Assembly: GCA_013076295.1 (NCBI GenBank)
Contig: RQOL01000699.1
Span: 4,712,001 to 4,776,000 of the forward strand
From: Sanderia malayensis
Lineage: Eukaryota > Cnidaria > Scyphozoa > Semaeostomeae > Pelagiidae
Direction: 5' to 3'
Length of the DNA: 64,000 bases
Numbering within the stretch: the stretch's first letter is position 1; each line of letters begins with the position of its first letter. The notes under the pieces are model-generated. The model had not been told where the DNA came from, did no database searches, and worked only from the letters and a program-made list of their open reading frames with translations. Shown in pieces: positions 1 to 13,053 of the stretch. Made by a program: the position numbers and the translations under genes.

Positions 1-179
1 AATCTGTTTAGATTAATCAAAACAAGTCCCCATCTTGCTCCTGAGTCTGAATGCAAAGTTTCGCTCAAGTTTCCTAGTTCCTTGTTTCATTTTCATTGAA
101 AACGAAATATTTAAACGAAAATCTGTTATCGTTAACTTTGAGTTGTTATCTAACAAATCAGTAAAGCTTTTTGGACTAA

Positions 180-3100
180 ATGTTAACTATATTTGTCTCA
201 TTTTTATGTGTATTATTTTCTGAAGGTTTGCAGTCACTGTACTTTACTGAAACACCAAAGGCTGCAACATTTTCAAATGCAGAAACAAAGCAAATTCATT
301 GCAAAGCGAATGGAAGGCAAAAACCGCGAGTTTCCTGGCAAAACAAACATGGCCAACTGATAACAAATGTAACCGGTATTCGAACCGTCCAAAATGATGG
401 CACATTGATATTTCACCCATTTAATTCGTCAAAATATAACAAAGATATTCACTTCAGTCATTATCGATGTAAAGCAGAAAGTTCAATTGGCATTCTGCTC
501 AGCTCTGCTGTTCTCATCAAAGCATGTAAGCAATTTCATTTCTTTATATTATGCTAGTTTTCATGGGCGAATCTCAATACCATGTCATGCCAAACAGTTT
601 GCCAATCTTGTTATGCTATTTCACATAGTTTAATTTATATTTTACATGGGATACTTTTAACTAATTGCAGATGTTGATACAAGATATTCGCCTCAAGTTC
701 ATCACCAGTCTTCATTCATCAACGGCTCGGCTGTCTTTCATTGCATTGTGCCAAAAACAGCCCAGGATCGTGTCTCTGTTGTATCATGGTCCATTTTGCG
801 GAAGTCAAGCGATAAAGAATTCATTGTTTCAATTGGCCAATCAAAAGACAGATTTCATGCGTTGTTAAAACTTGGCTATTTAATTATTGATAATGTCCAG
901 AAAGAAGACGATGGCATGAAAATAACATGCAGCACAATCGATACATACAGTCAGTTAAAATTAACAAGTACATATGCCTACTTATTCGTCCAAGGTATGC
1001 TGTTTTCAATCACCATTATTTTTGTACAATTGACGTGTTATCTTGTGTTTTAATTGCATATGTGCTGTGCTGCATTGGTTTCATGATGATAATTTTTATT
1101 TAGACTCGGCCATCAATGATCTGGAAATTATATTGTCACCAGTGAATCAAATAGTCAAGAAGCAAGATCCAGTTGTGTTTTCATGTAGAGCAAATGCATT
1201 CCCTAAACCTGTTTACACGTGGTTTAAAAACGGAGAAATACTCGAACAAAATTCAAGATTTCTATCGATTTCATCTGGAGTATTATTACTTAAGAATACT
1301 GGGAATACTGACACATCTAATTACAAATGTTTGGTAACATCATCAAGTCAAAGTTTGTCACGTTCAATGAATGTCACTGTCATTGGTGAGTCTTTTTATT
1401 TCTTAAAAGTCGTTTCATTTATATTTATTTCATTATATTCATTATATTTGTTTTATGCTTCATATTTATTTATCAATGCACAATTCTGCTTTGTTGTTAG
1501 AGAATATTGAGTTCGTCAAGAAGCCAAAAACCCAATTGGTTCCATTTAGTCGTTCTGTTCGATTTTCATGCAAAGTAACAGGGTTGCCAACGCCATCTTT
1601 ATCCTGGTTAAAAGATGGGCACCCCCTTGTTGCAAGCAATCGAATTTTGATTGACGTAAATTATAAGCAGCCTGTTTTATCGAGCGATCTATTGGTTCAC
1701 GTGGTCTCGTATAAAGACGAAGGAATTTATCAATGTGTTGCAAAAAATCCAACCGAAGAAAAATATTCTTATTCCCAACTTATTGTTGGTGGTATGTGAC
1801 GTTTTTATTTGATAACTCACATTATCTACAGCACATCAAATCATGGACGTAATTATAGTCACAAAATGTAGTACTTGAAAATGCTCATTCTGGTGACTAT
1901 GGCGTAATGAATATGTTTATTGTTGAACATAAACGCTCACTTGTTTATTCCATGATGTTTTCCAGCTGTGAAGCCAAGAATAATAAATGAGCTTGCTGCA
2001 AGACAAGTGTTAAATCAAGACGAAAGTGTAATTCTGAAATGCCAAGCAACAGGTCAGCCATTCTCCAGCATTACCTGGACAGTAGATGGAATGGAGTTGA
2101 AGATGAAACCGAGGTTCGTTATTACCAACCTTCTTTCCCCGTCGAATGGAATCACGAGTAGTCTTAAAATTGACGGATTGCGAATGAGCGATGGAGGATT
2201 GTATCAATGCAAAGCAGAGAATAAAGCTGGAATAGCAAGCAGCAAATCAACCATCGCTATCACTGGTAATGTATATTCATTATTACTCGATACCTATCTG
2301 CATGCCAGGTGGTATAATATACCTTGAAGAATGCCAAGCGATAAACTCGTTATGTCTGAAACTTGTTGAACTCTGAGAGTAAGTTGCATTATTGAGCAGA
2401 TCCAGATCGAGGTGGCAGGTGGCTTGTTCGTTATGTGGAAAATTCTCCTTATGGAAGCAATTGTCGCTTATTGATAATTGATCTAATTGCTTTGGATATT
2501 GCTTTGTAGGTCCACCAACCATAGTGGGTTTTAAAGAAAGCGTATCTGCTATTAAGACCAAGACAGTGAAGCTGAATTGCATTGCAAAAGGATACCCATT
2601 GCCAACATACAAATGGCAAAAAGATGGCTGGCTGGATTTAACGAATGATAATCAGTATACGTTGTTAGAAAATGGAACATTAATTATATCATCTGTGAAT
2701 GAAGATAATAAAGGGACGTTCAAATGTCAAGCAACAAATTCAAATGGACAAGACCAGAAGACACTTATTTTGCATGTTTTAGTTCCTCCCACCATTACCC
2801 CAATAAAGTGGGCTGCATTTGAAGTTGGACATCGAAAAGTAGAGACATGCGAAGTGCCGACTGGAGATATGCCTATAAAAATTACGTGGTATTGGAACGG
2901 GAAAATTCTTGAAAATGGTAGAGGTGTTTCTATAGAAACAAGAGGCTTTCAAAGTCATCTGACGTTTACAGTAGTCACTGCTTTGCACAGAGGAAGGTAT
3001 ACATGCAAAGCTGAGAACAAGGCTGGCTTCGCATTGCATTCTGGGGAGCTTGTCATCAATGGTATGTTTAGGAGCAGCACAATCTGATGCTAAGATTCTT

Positions 3101-6100
3101 TTTGGTCACCTTGCACTGTTCGAAGTCATAATATTGCCCTTCGAAATCTCAACAGGCCAATACGGTTTAATATAAGTATGTGATATTCTCATTATTTATT
3201 CATGTTTGTAGAGCCTCCAAGCCTATTAAAGTACCCACGTGACACCTCAGTATTGAAGCCTGCGGAGCTTAGGCTGAACTGCGCAGCAGCTGGTTTTCCT
3301 GCTCCGCAAATAATATGGTATAAAAGTGTTCGAAACAATCGAAAGGTAGAATTAATTAGATTGACAGGAAGAATAAAGCAATTAGCGAATGGAACATTGT
3401 TGGTACGGTCCACATCAGTTGAAGACAGCGGGAAATACATTTGCAAAGCTGATAATGGTGTTGGAAAAATAGCAGAAAAGTCTGTCACTGTTGACATCAA
3501 AGGTGTGCATTCATTCGGATTGTTGTATTTTGCGTTCTTGATAAATAATTCATGTAATCAGCCAGTAAATAAATTACATAGACCGACAGTGGTGTGATAT
3601 TTTGAATTCTACTTTTAGTTCCAGCTGCAATAATGACGACATCAGATAAAACAATTAAGTGCCGCAAGGGATTGTCAGCTGTGATGAATTGTTCAGCCTC
3701 TGGTACCCCTGTGTTGCAGTTAAATTGGCACCAGTCGTCAAGAATAATTTCCGATTCGAAGAAATTCAAAGTAAAAGTGATGGGCAAGGCTCAGGAAGGT
3801 CAGACAATATTGTGGTCAACTTTAACCATTTCTGATCTGGAAAGGGGTGATAATGGGCGGTATTTATGCCAGGCAACCAATTCATTTGGTGGTGATTCAA
3901 GAAGTATCCAAGTTAAAGTATTAGGTAAGCAAACTTTGTAACACAGAGTAGCTATTTTCTCAAAGCTATCATTAATTTTACTGGAATAATGTGTCTTAAT
4001 TTTTAACTGTTTATCGATTTCATGTTATATAGAGAGACCTGACCCTCCTCAGAAGCCAAGCTCAGCTAAAATATCATCTCGCTCTTTGACCATCAGCTGG
4101 AAGCAACCGTATAATGGGCACAGCCATATAACAAAATATTCAATTGAATACAAGAAGGCACCACATGATTGGATGCAAAGGAATACTATTGCTACTGGTG
4201 GAAACACAACTCGTTATACCATTGCAGGTATTGAACCTGGGATTGTGTACAATGTACGAATTATTGCAACAAATAAAATTGGAAGCAGTGACGCTAGTAT
4301 TGAAGCTGTTTTGAAAACTAAAGAAGAAGGTAACAGTTGTGCAAATTCACTTATTATACATTTATATCATGTATTTATACTTTAATGTATGAATGGCAGT
4401 ATTGTCATTATGGTGTATATTTACTGTTTTATTTTAAAGTTATGATTTTTATTTCTCCTATTGTATTATAGTACCATCGGCAGCACCATCAAATATAACC
4501 GTGTCAGCGATTGCAAAGGATAGGCTTCGAGTGTCGTGGCAGGTAATAATGCGAATCATGACGGCCCTTTATTGACATTTACATTGCACACTGATATTAC
4601 TTTTTGTTGCAATTATTTTTCAGCCTCCTCCTGAAAATAAACAAAATGGCAAGCTATTGGGATATTACGTCACATGCAAAGAAATGAAGGATCCGTCTCA
4701 GTTGATACAAAGAACATTGAGAAATCTACTGAGACATCAGATGATAATTGAAAACCTGAAGCCATACACATACTACCTCATAAGTGTTCAGGCATTTACA
4801 AAGCCAGGAGCAGGCCCGGCGTCATCACCTCAAAGGAAGAGAACTCTGGAAGGAGGTAAAGATAAAATCGACATTCAATTCATTTCTTTATTCTACGTGA
4901 TATGTTACATCACATTCCTCCCTCGGAGTTACTCATCGTGTATCACGTCTATTGTAGCACCAACTGCTGCTCCGCAGAGTGTAACGGCTGTCGCTATGAA
5001 TTCTCAGATTATCCGCGTGCAATGGAATTTGCCGCCGATAGAGCACCGCCATGGCCTAATCAAAGGATACAAAATCAAATACACTGAATTGAAAACGTCG
5101 AAGGTGTTCTCAACAATGGCTACAAGCGTTCATTATGCGGAATTGACTAACTTGGATAAATATACTGTATACAAGATATCTGTGCTAGCTTACACAAATG
5201 GTGGTGATGGTAAAATGAGCAAACCAGTCTTAACAAGAACAGCTGAAGATGGTAGCTTAACATTTTTAATTGAATTACACTGCGTTTTGCATAAAGCAGG
5301 CTGTCACTGTTGTATATTGAATTGCATTCTGTAAGACTTGGATCTAAATTGTTTTTATTTGATTCCGTAGTTCCCGGCCCTCCTGAGCAGCTACGGGCGG
5401 CCGCTGCTTCGCCGAATGAGATTTTGGTAACATGGAAACCTCCATCGGAGCCAAATGGTATAATAACAGGATACGCCTTGCATTACCGTAAATCAATGGA
5501 TGGCTCATCTTCTCAACACGAGTTCGACCTTAATTCAAAAGTAAATTCACAGATGCTGCATGGACTCGAGGTTGGCAAAGAATATGAAATTTGGATCAAT
5601 GCTAAAACGCGGATCGGAATTGGAATAAGAACCGGGCTGGTTAAAGCAAGAACCATGACAAAAAGTAAACAGCTTCCTTCGATATTCTTTATTCTATATA
5701 CTTTGATAATTACGATACACTATATATTGAATTGTAAATTGATTATATGTTGATTTTTACGGCTTTATTTTCAGTTCCAGCAAGAATTCTAACACTAACT
5801 CAAATCATTCGAGTATCGATAAATGCAGATGTTAGTTTACCGTGTGTTGCTGTTGGTCACCCGAAACCTGACATTTCATGGAGATTTAGAAATCGAAAGG
5901 TTGTCAGACGCCGTCACAAGCGAGCTTATTACAACGAAGGCAAATTGGTACTGAATAATGTCAAGTTGAAGCACGGTGGACCTTATAATTGTTCAGCTGT
6001 TAATAAATATGGGTCTGATTGGAATATAATTACGCTTATTGTTCAAGGTTTGTTTTCATTTCATCATGATTTCATCTACATATATATGGTAAACTAAAAT

Positions 6101-7977
6101 AGGAAATAATAACAGCAGATAACGTAAGAATTAACAACATTTGCATTTCTTTTTATTTGCAAGGTTTTCCTTCAACTCCATATCTTCTTCACGCAAAAGC
6201 GATTAACATGTCTACTGTCAACATTAGCTGGGTATCTGATTTAGACGCACACAGTCCAATTATAAGATATCATATCAAAATCAAAGAACACAATAACACA
6301 ATCTGGAAATACCATGTTATCAGTCCAGAAAAGCAATGGATATTAGTCAAGATTGGATCAACTAACAAGACACTTTTTTCTGTTGCAAGTGAAAATATAA
6401 TCGGCACTGGAGCATATAGTGTTGTGATTGAAGTAACCAGAACAAGTGACGGTAAGTTGCTGTTTTGCTATTGCAATGCATACATATATTTTTGTTTATT
6501 TAGAAATGCATTCATTTTTTTATTTTTAATTTGTTGATTTTTGTAGGTTTTGTAACTCGTATCATTTCGAAGACAAAGACATCAGTAGTTGAAGCACCAA
6601 AGCGAGTTAGGTCGAAAGAGAAAGAGAATATGGTTGCGCCAATAATAGCAGGGTGTCTGGTTGCTGTTGTCGTATTAACTATTATTATGCTACTTGCATC
6701 TTGGGACAGAACAGAAAGGAGACTAAGAGGTATTTTCTTCTACATCTTTTCCCTCTTAGTATATTTTCTCCATGTTCAATTTTCATGACCCCTCAATTTT
6801 CATTGTTCTTCAATACTTCTGGTTTTCGATTTCAGCTCCCAAATGCGGTAGGCTATTCATCTGTGACACGCATAATGATTATCCAAAAGGCCCATATAGA
6901 GGGACATATGATGGACCATATAATGAACCAAATATGCCTTGGCCATGGAACTCATCAGGGTAAGAAAGTATTCGATTCAAAATCACGATTTTCGTGCAAT
7001 AATTAATGATTAAAATGTTACAGAATCCTGTCATTGTCGTTTTTGTTTATAGAAATAGTTTTATTGCAACGAATGAAGATTCGTCGGATAATAACCAGAA
7101 TAAGGAAGAAGAAGGTGGGGAGGAGAGATTTCCTGAGCATTTATTTGCCCAGCTATTAAATTTTGATGAAACAGATGAAGATGAGAGTAACAAGATAACA
7201 AGTGTTGCAACAGCAAATGAAGATTTACTGGCATCAGATATTCTTTTGGGACGATCAAGCTCAACAACTTATAAAACATCACATTCTTCCCAGTTGTCGA
7301 AGAATCCATTTAATGGCAGTTCGTTATTGTCAAGTATCAACGAGCCGAGTACAACGGACAGTGACAGCGGAAAACCAAGTAATTACATGGCACGAAGTTT
7401 GGATACAAATGTCAAAGATATGACCAAAGACAATTATGCAAAACCGAAGCAGGCTGGGGGCGCAAAGTTGAAAGCATCAGTAAAAAGTTTGGATCGCGGA
7501 TTAAGAAATATCCAAACAAATGTGAATAGAAATGGCGGAGATGCGAGAAATAAAACTGTGCGTTCAGCCATTGAGTACCAAAGGAAAATGCACGGCACTG
7601 CAACAACTGCAAGGTCATTATCGATTCGTGCGAAAGAACACCAAGTATCAAGGTCGAGGAGCACTCGCTCATACGATTCAGTCTCATCAACTTGCAGCTC
7701 GTCGAAAGGTGAACTTGTAAAAGCTTATGAATTTGGCCGAAAATACAGGCTACAAGAATATTATGTGCCACCATTTTTCGATAACAGCACAACTGAAGAT
7801 AGTTGCAGCGAGTTGAGCGAATTATGCGAGTTTTCGTCGTTGCCAAGAGATACGAATGACTGCTTAGTACGCATGCCCATACCAATAAGACCTTTAGTGC
7901 CTATTGAAGATGCAAACAATGCCGTTGCACCGTTTGCAAATGTTGAATTGGTATATGATGGTGAATCACTTGTATAA
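180..7977 (+). CDS. DSCAM-like: DSCAM-like cell adhesion receptor, 18 exons
   Basis: Type I membrane receptor of the DSCAM family, which mediates homophilic recognition in neural wiring. Inferred exons: 180-525, 671-994, 1104-1385, 1501-1791, 1966-2265, 2510-3061, 3212-3502, 3619-3924, 4033-4329, 4472-4542, 4624-4855, 4958-5251, 5371-5664, 5775-6047, 6164-6451, 6547-6729, 6836-6959, 7053-7977. All junctions are GT-AG and nearly all are phase 1; the intron at 4543-4623 is phase 0. The ATG at 180 opens a hydrophobic signal peptide running straight into Ig1. Order seen: nine Ig domains, four FN3, a tenth Ig, one FN3, a membrane helix near 6630-6690, then a cytoplasmic tail with acidic and Ser-rich stretches. 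Ig1 and Ig2 carry DSCAM-type signatures. Vertebrate and fly DSCAM have two FN3 domains after Ig10; only one is visible here. Exon joins were made by eye; an upstream alternative first exon cannot be excluded. Confidence 0.88.
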
Positions 7978-8126
7978 GTATCCATGCTCAATCATTGAAT
8001 TCTCGATAGAGTATTGACTGATAAATGTTTAACTGTTAACTGGTATTTTGCTCAGTATTTAATACTTATATTGTGAATATTTATTTTGCTGATTATTCAT
8101 GATTATATCTATGTATATCTATAGAT

Positions 8127-9780
8127 TTGCAAATTTCATTCCTGGGCCGTGTAAGTACTTTTACGCATGCGCATACTACATGCTTCCCTTCTGTGATTAA
8201 TCATCAAGGTTCCATTTGCTTTCGAAGTCTTCTTGTTACTATGGTGGCCGTTGTCTGTGCCAAAAGTCACTGGGTATTTCTTATCTTTCGATCACAGAAT
8301 GCTGATCTCAAAAGATTTTATTTTCGAGTAGAGCTCAGTTATTCCACTTGGCAAAACAATGAAACAGGGTGAGTGTTAGTGACTACTCGGCACTGGGCAA
8401 GGTTCCCCCGGGGAAAATAGGGTTTCGCCGTTTTTTTGGCGAAATTTTATTGGAACCGGTTAATTTCTGAAAAATTTTGTATTAAATTTTCAAAATTTTT
8501 ATATCTTTTTCATTTTAGAAATGTGCGAACTAATTGCTTCAGGCAGACCTCGACATTCTGAAGAAGCTTGCAACAATTGACAGTTGAAACTCAACAGACG
8601 GGACACGCATAAATCGTGTGAAAAATGTCGGTGCCTTCAACAAGTATTGAGATAATTTTTGGAATTTGATAATACTTTCGTCATACTCAAGATGCTTTGG
8701 CATATTACATGTGGTAGTTTACATGACAACGCATGCGTTAAAGCTACGTTCACTTATTATGACATTGAGATTTGTCCAGCGGTTGTTCAAGCCATTGTTC
8801 ACAGTGATTCTACTGCAACACTGGGAAATATTACATTGGTGGCTTTCCTGAAAGCATTTCTAAATATGGTATTAACAATGACTTCCGCCCATGATGCTCT
8901 CTTCTCTGACAAATAATCTTGCACGTTGTGTAGTAAGTCTTTGCGTTTTCAGTTGCCGAGAGAGGAGCAAGCAACGAGTTTGCTCCAAACGAAAGGACAA
9001 GACTGCAAAGTGCACAAATTTCTATCGTGGAGGAAGAAGCCTGTGAAACACTGAAGCATTGCACCTTCAAAAATGTAAGCCTAACAATTATTATCTTCTT
9101 CGAGTTTACTTTATTTTCTCATTTATGTTCGCTTTCGCCGAAGTGCTAATCTAAATTATTTTATTTTAGTTCCACTGGACTGAAAGTAGCTGCATAAAGA
9201 TGGCCTAAACTTTGTGGATTCATCGGGTATGTCTCGTTTGCTTTCATTACTCGTTCATTGCCTGCGTAAATGCATATTTTACTCTCTCGACTATGGTGAT
9301 TTTATTTATTTAGATTCATATCAAACTTATGTAAGCCTTATAAAAGCTCAGTTGATGGTTCCTTGAAGGAAGTTGGAAAGAGTTAACACTTCAGGTGAAC
9401 TTATGTTATTCTAGTTTTATTTGTTACTGTGAACATTTTTTGCATGAAACTCGCTTAGTCTCTTCATTATTGTCTTGTAATTTTCCAATACTTGTTTTTA
9501 ACTGATTTCACTTGCATACTTAGGTGGAAAGTAACTGAAGTGTACCATTTGAAATCCTTACAAAAAGTGAGTTTATTTTGAAGAGCAATTCACTTTATTC
9601 TGGAAAGTATATTTATATTTTAATTCTTTCAGTTTATTCTTTCTTGTTTTGATTATATTTCGCTTGTGTTGTAGAAAGGCATGGGAAGAAAAAGATCAAA
9701 TAAACATGGCAGTGCTTTTGGTATCCTATTTAGATGAAGAAAGAAGAGAGTAAAGAAGCAGAAAAAACGCTGATTTAAAC
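8127..9780 (+). other. Candidate multi-exon transcript of unknown nature
   Basis: No recognisable protein. Several short segments have convincing splice signals on both sides: acceptor near 8951 with donor near 9072, then exon-like pieces at about 9169-9224, 9315-9392, 9525-9566 and from 9676. The introns are about 90-130 bp. No single frame stays open across them: the 8952-9072 piece is open in more than one frame, but the next piece stops. This looks like a small-exon noncoding RNA or UTR. I looked for C/D snoRNA boxes in the introns and found none. The final piece (about 9676-9772) encodes a short basic stretch interrupted by TGA. Chance splice-like signals are a real alternative. Confidence 0.25.
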
Positions 9781-10515
9781 TAAACATTTTTTTAAACAAT
9801 TGTTGGATTTATAACCAAATTTCAATGAAGAAAGTTGTGAAATATAATAGTCATTTTATCATTACATAAACAATATGCATATCAAAACTGACTTTAGTTT
9901 GACACTTCCTCCCACCTTCTCAGACTTATAACTTGGTTATATTAATTAAGCAGGTTCAAATTCTGATAAATATTGCCGCCAGTTACGTATTTTGGTGTTT
10001 TTTTGCGTGCTCAAATTCTTTCCTGGTTTACTTTACTCCCCTCTCGCAAGATGCACTTGTATTTTTCCTGCAAAAAAGATTACATAGCACCACGTAAAAA
10101 ATTTCCCTTCAATAGATTCAACAATTTAATATAAATAACACAATCCCTTTCTTCTGATCGTGCAAGGCAATTGTCGAATAATTCACGAACTGAAGAGAAA
10201 TAAATTTCTACTAAAGAAAGAGAATGCCATAATACTGACCATCAGTGCTGATTTCTAAAAAAATTAACAAGGGGGCTCCAAAAGCAAAACCTCCATGTTT
10301 TCATTGGCGCAAATATGAAAAACGTGCTCACACAAACCAGACCAAACAATGGTTTATAAACCTTTAAAGGAATAGAAACAGCTAAATAAGACACCGACCA
10401 TAAGAGAATTAACATCTGGCATGCAAGGGACATCAGAATCTTTACAGATGAGGCCTTTAAACTTTAACTTTTGGATAACGAGAAATTTCGCAGAGCACAA
10501 ATACAGAGATTGTTT
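9781..10515. other. Intergenic, no gene seen
   Basis: AT-rich sequence up to the first scaffold gap. The open frames are short and show no domain, no splice structure and no RNA gene that I can recognise. Confidence 0.5.
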
Positions 10516-10615
10516 NNNNNNNNNNNNNNNNNNNNNNNNNNNNNNNNNNNNNNNNNNNNNNNNNNNNNNNNNNNNNNNNNNNNNNNNNNNNNNNNNNNNN
10601 NNNNNNNNNNNNNNN
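10516..10615. other. Assembly gap (100 N)
   Basis: Exactly 100 N, the usual placeholder for a gap of unknown size. Open frames running through it are artefacts. Confidence 0.98.
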
Positions 10616-11460
10616 GCCCACCTAAGTGGGCTGGAAAACTCCCATGTAAATGCAAATAGAACTCCAGCCATATTAGAAGGGCTAGCCCTCTTCATGTAGA
10701 CAGCACAAATTTATCAAAGGCAATGAGCTCGGGAACTCCGCAGATAGTTACGTCAGTAATAATAATAAGCCCTAGTCAAAGGTACTGTTAGTGGCGAGAA
10801 AAAGAGATCGAAATGGATTCGCTCATACCATTCGCGCAGTACAGAAGGAAGCTCTATTTTCGTACAAACGAATATTCGATGACCTTTATCTGGCGAATTT
10901 AAAGATCGATTAATTAACGAGAATTAACTAGCCAAATACATTTCGCTAAATATAAAGCAAAAACTTAACAACAAAGTCATATACAATGTTTAAGAATGGC
11001 TAACTTAAATTCAGCTATAGGTGTAGCAGTTATTTCTAAAGTTTTTTTACTATTCTTTGCTCATTAATAGAGCAACAAAAAAAGTTGGTTTTACATCTAG
11101 TTAATAGTCGACATTTCTAACAACTTATAATGCCTATTGGCTAAGTGAAACTTGATTGTTAATCGATAGTTCAATCGCCAAATCTAGGTTCAAATGTTCC
11201 TGTTGGAATAGTTTTAAATGGAACAGCAAAATCGACCAGTCAGATTCAGATTCATTGGTACATTCAAACAACTGAAGTTTACAAAAATCCCCGGCTTCAG
11301 ATTCAAACGACGAAATTAAGAGATTTATCTTCAAATTCAACTACTGAATTGGTCGATTCTTCAGCAGAGAAGTTCCTGCTGGATGGCCTAAGAGATGCTA
11401 CAGATTATTCAGTTTGCTTAGTGGCGATACGCGAAACAAAATCCATTGCAGAAGAGTGTG
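10616..11460. other. Intergenic, no gene seen
   Basis: No domain, RNA gene or terminal repeat is recognisable between the gap and the left end of the TIR element. Minus-strand open frames around 11134-11340 are short and featureless. Confidence 0.45.
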
Positions 11461-11560
11461 TAGTCCGGTAGCTGAAAGGGGGGTAGTACCACCAGACGAG
11501 GTAATTTATGAGACCAAGTGATTTTGGTCAATATTGGGGCGCAGAATCCGAATTTCGATG

Positions 11561-11877
11561 CTCGAAACGTAGTCGTTGCCCGTGAAGGAGTGCAGCCCAA
11601 GCAGTGCTCTCTTTTGTTTTTGTGACAGTGTGCATGCACTGACGTCTAAAAGAGAGAAAACGGCGAGGGTACTGTCTGCGTGGTCCGTTCCAGCTCAGGC
11701 GATATCGATATACCTGTGATTTTAGTAGCAGGAGAATTCGACGCAAGTATACTGATCGACAATGGAACAAGAAAATACCGCAAGGTTTTAGACGTCAGTG
11801 CATGCACACTGTCACAAAAACAAAAGAGAGCACTGCTTGGGCTGCACTCCTTCACGGGCAACGACTACGTTTCGAGC
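11561..11877. repeat. Internal inverted repeat built from element coding sequence
   Basis: 11561-11650 is the reverse complement of 11788-11877. The right arm is part of the nuclease-core gene; the left arm is an inverted copy placed at the gene's 5' side. Transcription across both arms would form a hairpin of about 90 bp. Confidence 0.8.
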
Positions 11878-12390
11878 ATTCTGCGCAAAGGGAAGCAACT
11901 TTGTTGGAAGCACGTCAAAGAGAATTCAGTATTTATTAACTTCTTTAGGAAACGGTCAACATATTACTCTCGACCAACTGGCTGGATTGGAACATTTTGT
12001 GTGTGCAATTTTTGGAAGAAGGCAGCAGCATTCATAGTGAACGAGGCAAGGAAAGAAATATTTTGGTAGAGATTGGAAAAGGATGGAAAGGTCATCGATC
12101 TGTCTCTCCTTCCACCATGCCAGACCAGCCTGGAGTTACATTGCAAGCGAGCAAGTTTTGTGGCAAGGATGTGGCGAAATGCATCAAATCCTATTCTAGC
12201 ATTGGATGATCCATGCAATCATGGTTGGCTACCAAACATGACAATAAATTGGACAGTGGAAGCGTATCCAGAGGAGATAGCTGAGCTCCTGATAGAAGAT
12301 CGTAATGGTGATGATATGGAAGAGGAAGTCTTAAACGATATGCTGAGTTCGAATGAAGAGAGCAGTGACAGTGACAGCGATGATGACTAA
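11680..12390 (+). pseudogene. XPG/FEN-like nuclease-core protein, C-terminal remnant
   Basis: Same family as the protein at 61501-63684. The shared order is: a GTRKYRKVLDV-type strand, an ALLGLHSFTGND segment matching ALLALHAFTRCD in the relative, a LAGLEHFVCAIFG segment, an LPPC...LHCKRASF segment, and an acidic tail ending SDSDSDDD. The pieces lie in three reading frames (11680-12069, then about 11960-12030, then 12073-12390), so at least two frameshifts break it. The N-terminal half is missing and replaced by inverted duplicated sequence. The aspartate of the CD motif is kept as ND, with the cysteine changed. It cannot make a full protein. Confidence 0.7.
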
Positions 12391-13053
12391 ATTATATTCT
12401 TGCATGAAAACTCAGGTAATTACTGAGTTCTATCATAGTTCAATTCAATAAGTTGCCAAAAAAAAGCCCGGTATAGAGTTTAATAGTGTGACGTCATCAA
12501 AAATATAAATGAGAATAGCACACTTTACCCCCTGTTCTGGGGGCATTTACCCCTATATCTCCAAAATGGCTCCTTTCTTGTCAAAATAACATCGAAATTC
12601 AGATTCTACGCCCTCAAATTCATAGGAAGAGATGTTTTTGATTACTTTTTGATCAAATTACCTTGTTGCCCCCATTTGGGGGCACGGTTACCCCAGAATT
12701 TCTATGCCCTGGCCTGAAACCTAAAAAACCTCAAATAAGCTTGATCAGGCCATAATCAATGCCTTACAATCAGAAACCAAACATTTAAGAGGTATAGTCA
12801 CAGTTTTAACTATAACATGCTTTTGTTGAATTTGGTGGCATTTGCCCCCATATCTCCGAAACGGCCCCTCCCCCATAAAAAGAACATCGAAATTCGGATT
12901 CTGCGCCCCAATATTGACCAAAATCACTTGGTCTCATAAATTACCTCGTCTGGTGGTACTACCCCCCTTTCAGCTACCGGACTAGTGTCAATGTAACAAC
13001 TTTAGGGTTATCTTGTGGTACGTTTATAGCCAATACGTGGGAAGTAAATCCTA

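Larger units (their letters stand above)
11461..12984 (+). mobile_element. DNA transposon with 100-bp TIRs and an XPG-like nuclease gene remnant
   Basis: The terminal inverted repeats pair 11461-11560 with 12885-12984 without gaps (mate coordinates sum to 24445). The ends begin TAGTCCGGTAGC. The three bases GTG flank both sides and could be a 3-bp target duplication. Inside lies a second inverted repeat (11561-11650 against 11788-11877) made from the element's own coding sequence, then a broken gene with an acidic C-terminal tail, then about 0.5 kb with runs like GGGGGCATTTACCCC. A 3-bp duplication plus an XPG/FEN-like core would be compatible with the Academ superfamily. That is only a suggestion, because no helicase or DDE region is present. 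Confidence 0.8.

Noticed and set aside
9676..9772. Short basic frame interrupted by TGA (possible selenocysteine codon)
   Set aside because: No SECIS-like element or selenoprotein similarity seen; more likely noncoding sequence or a normal stop.
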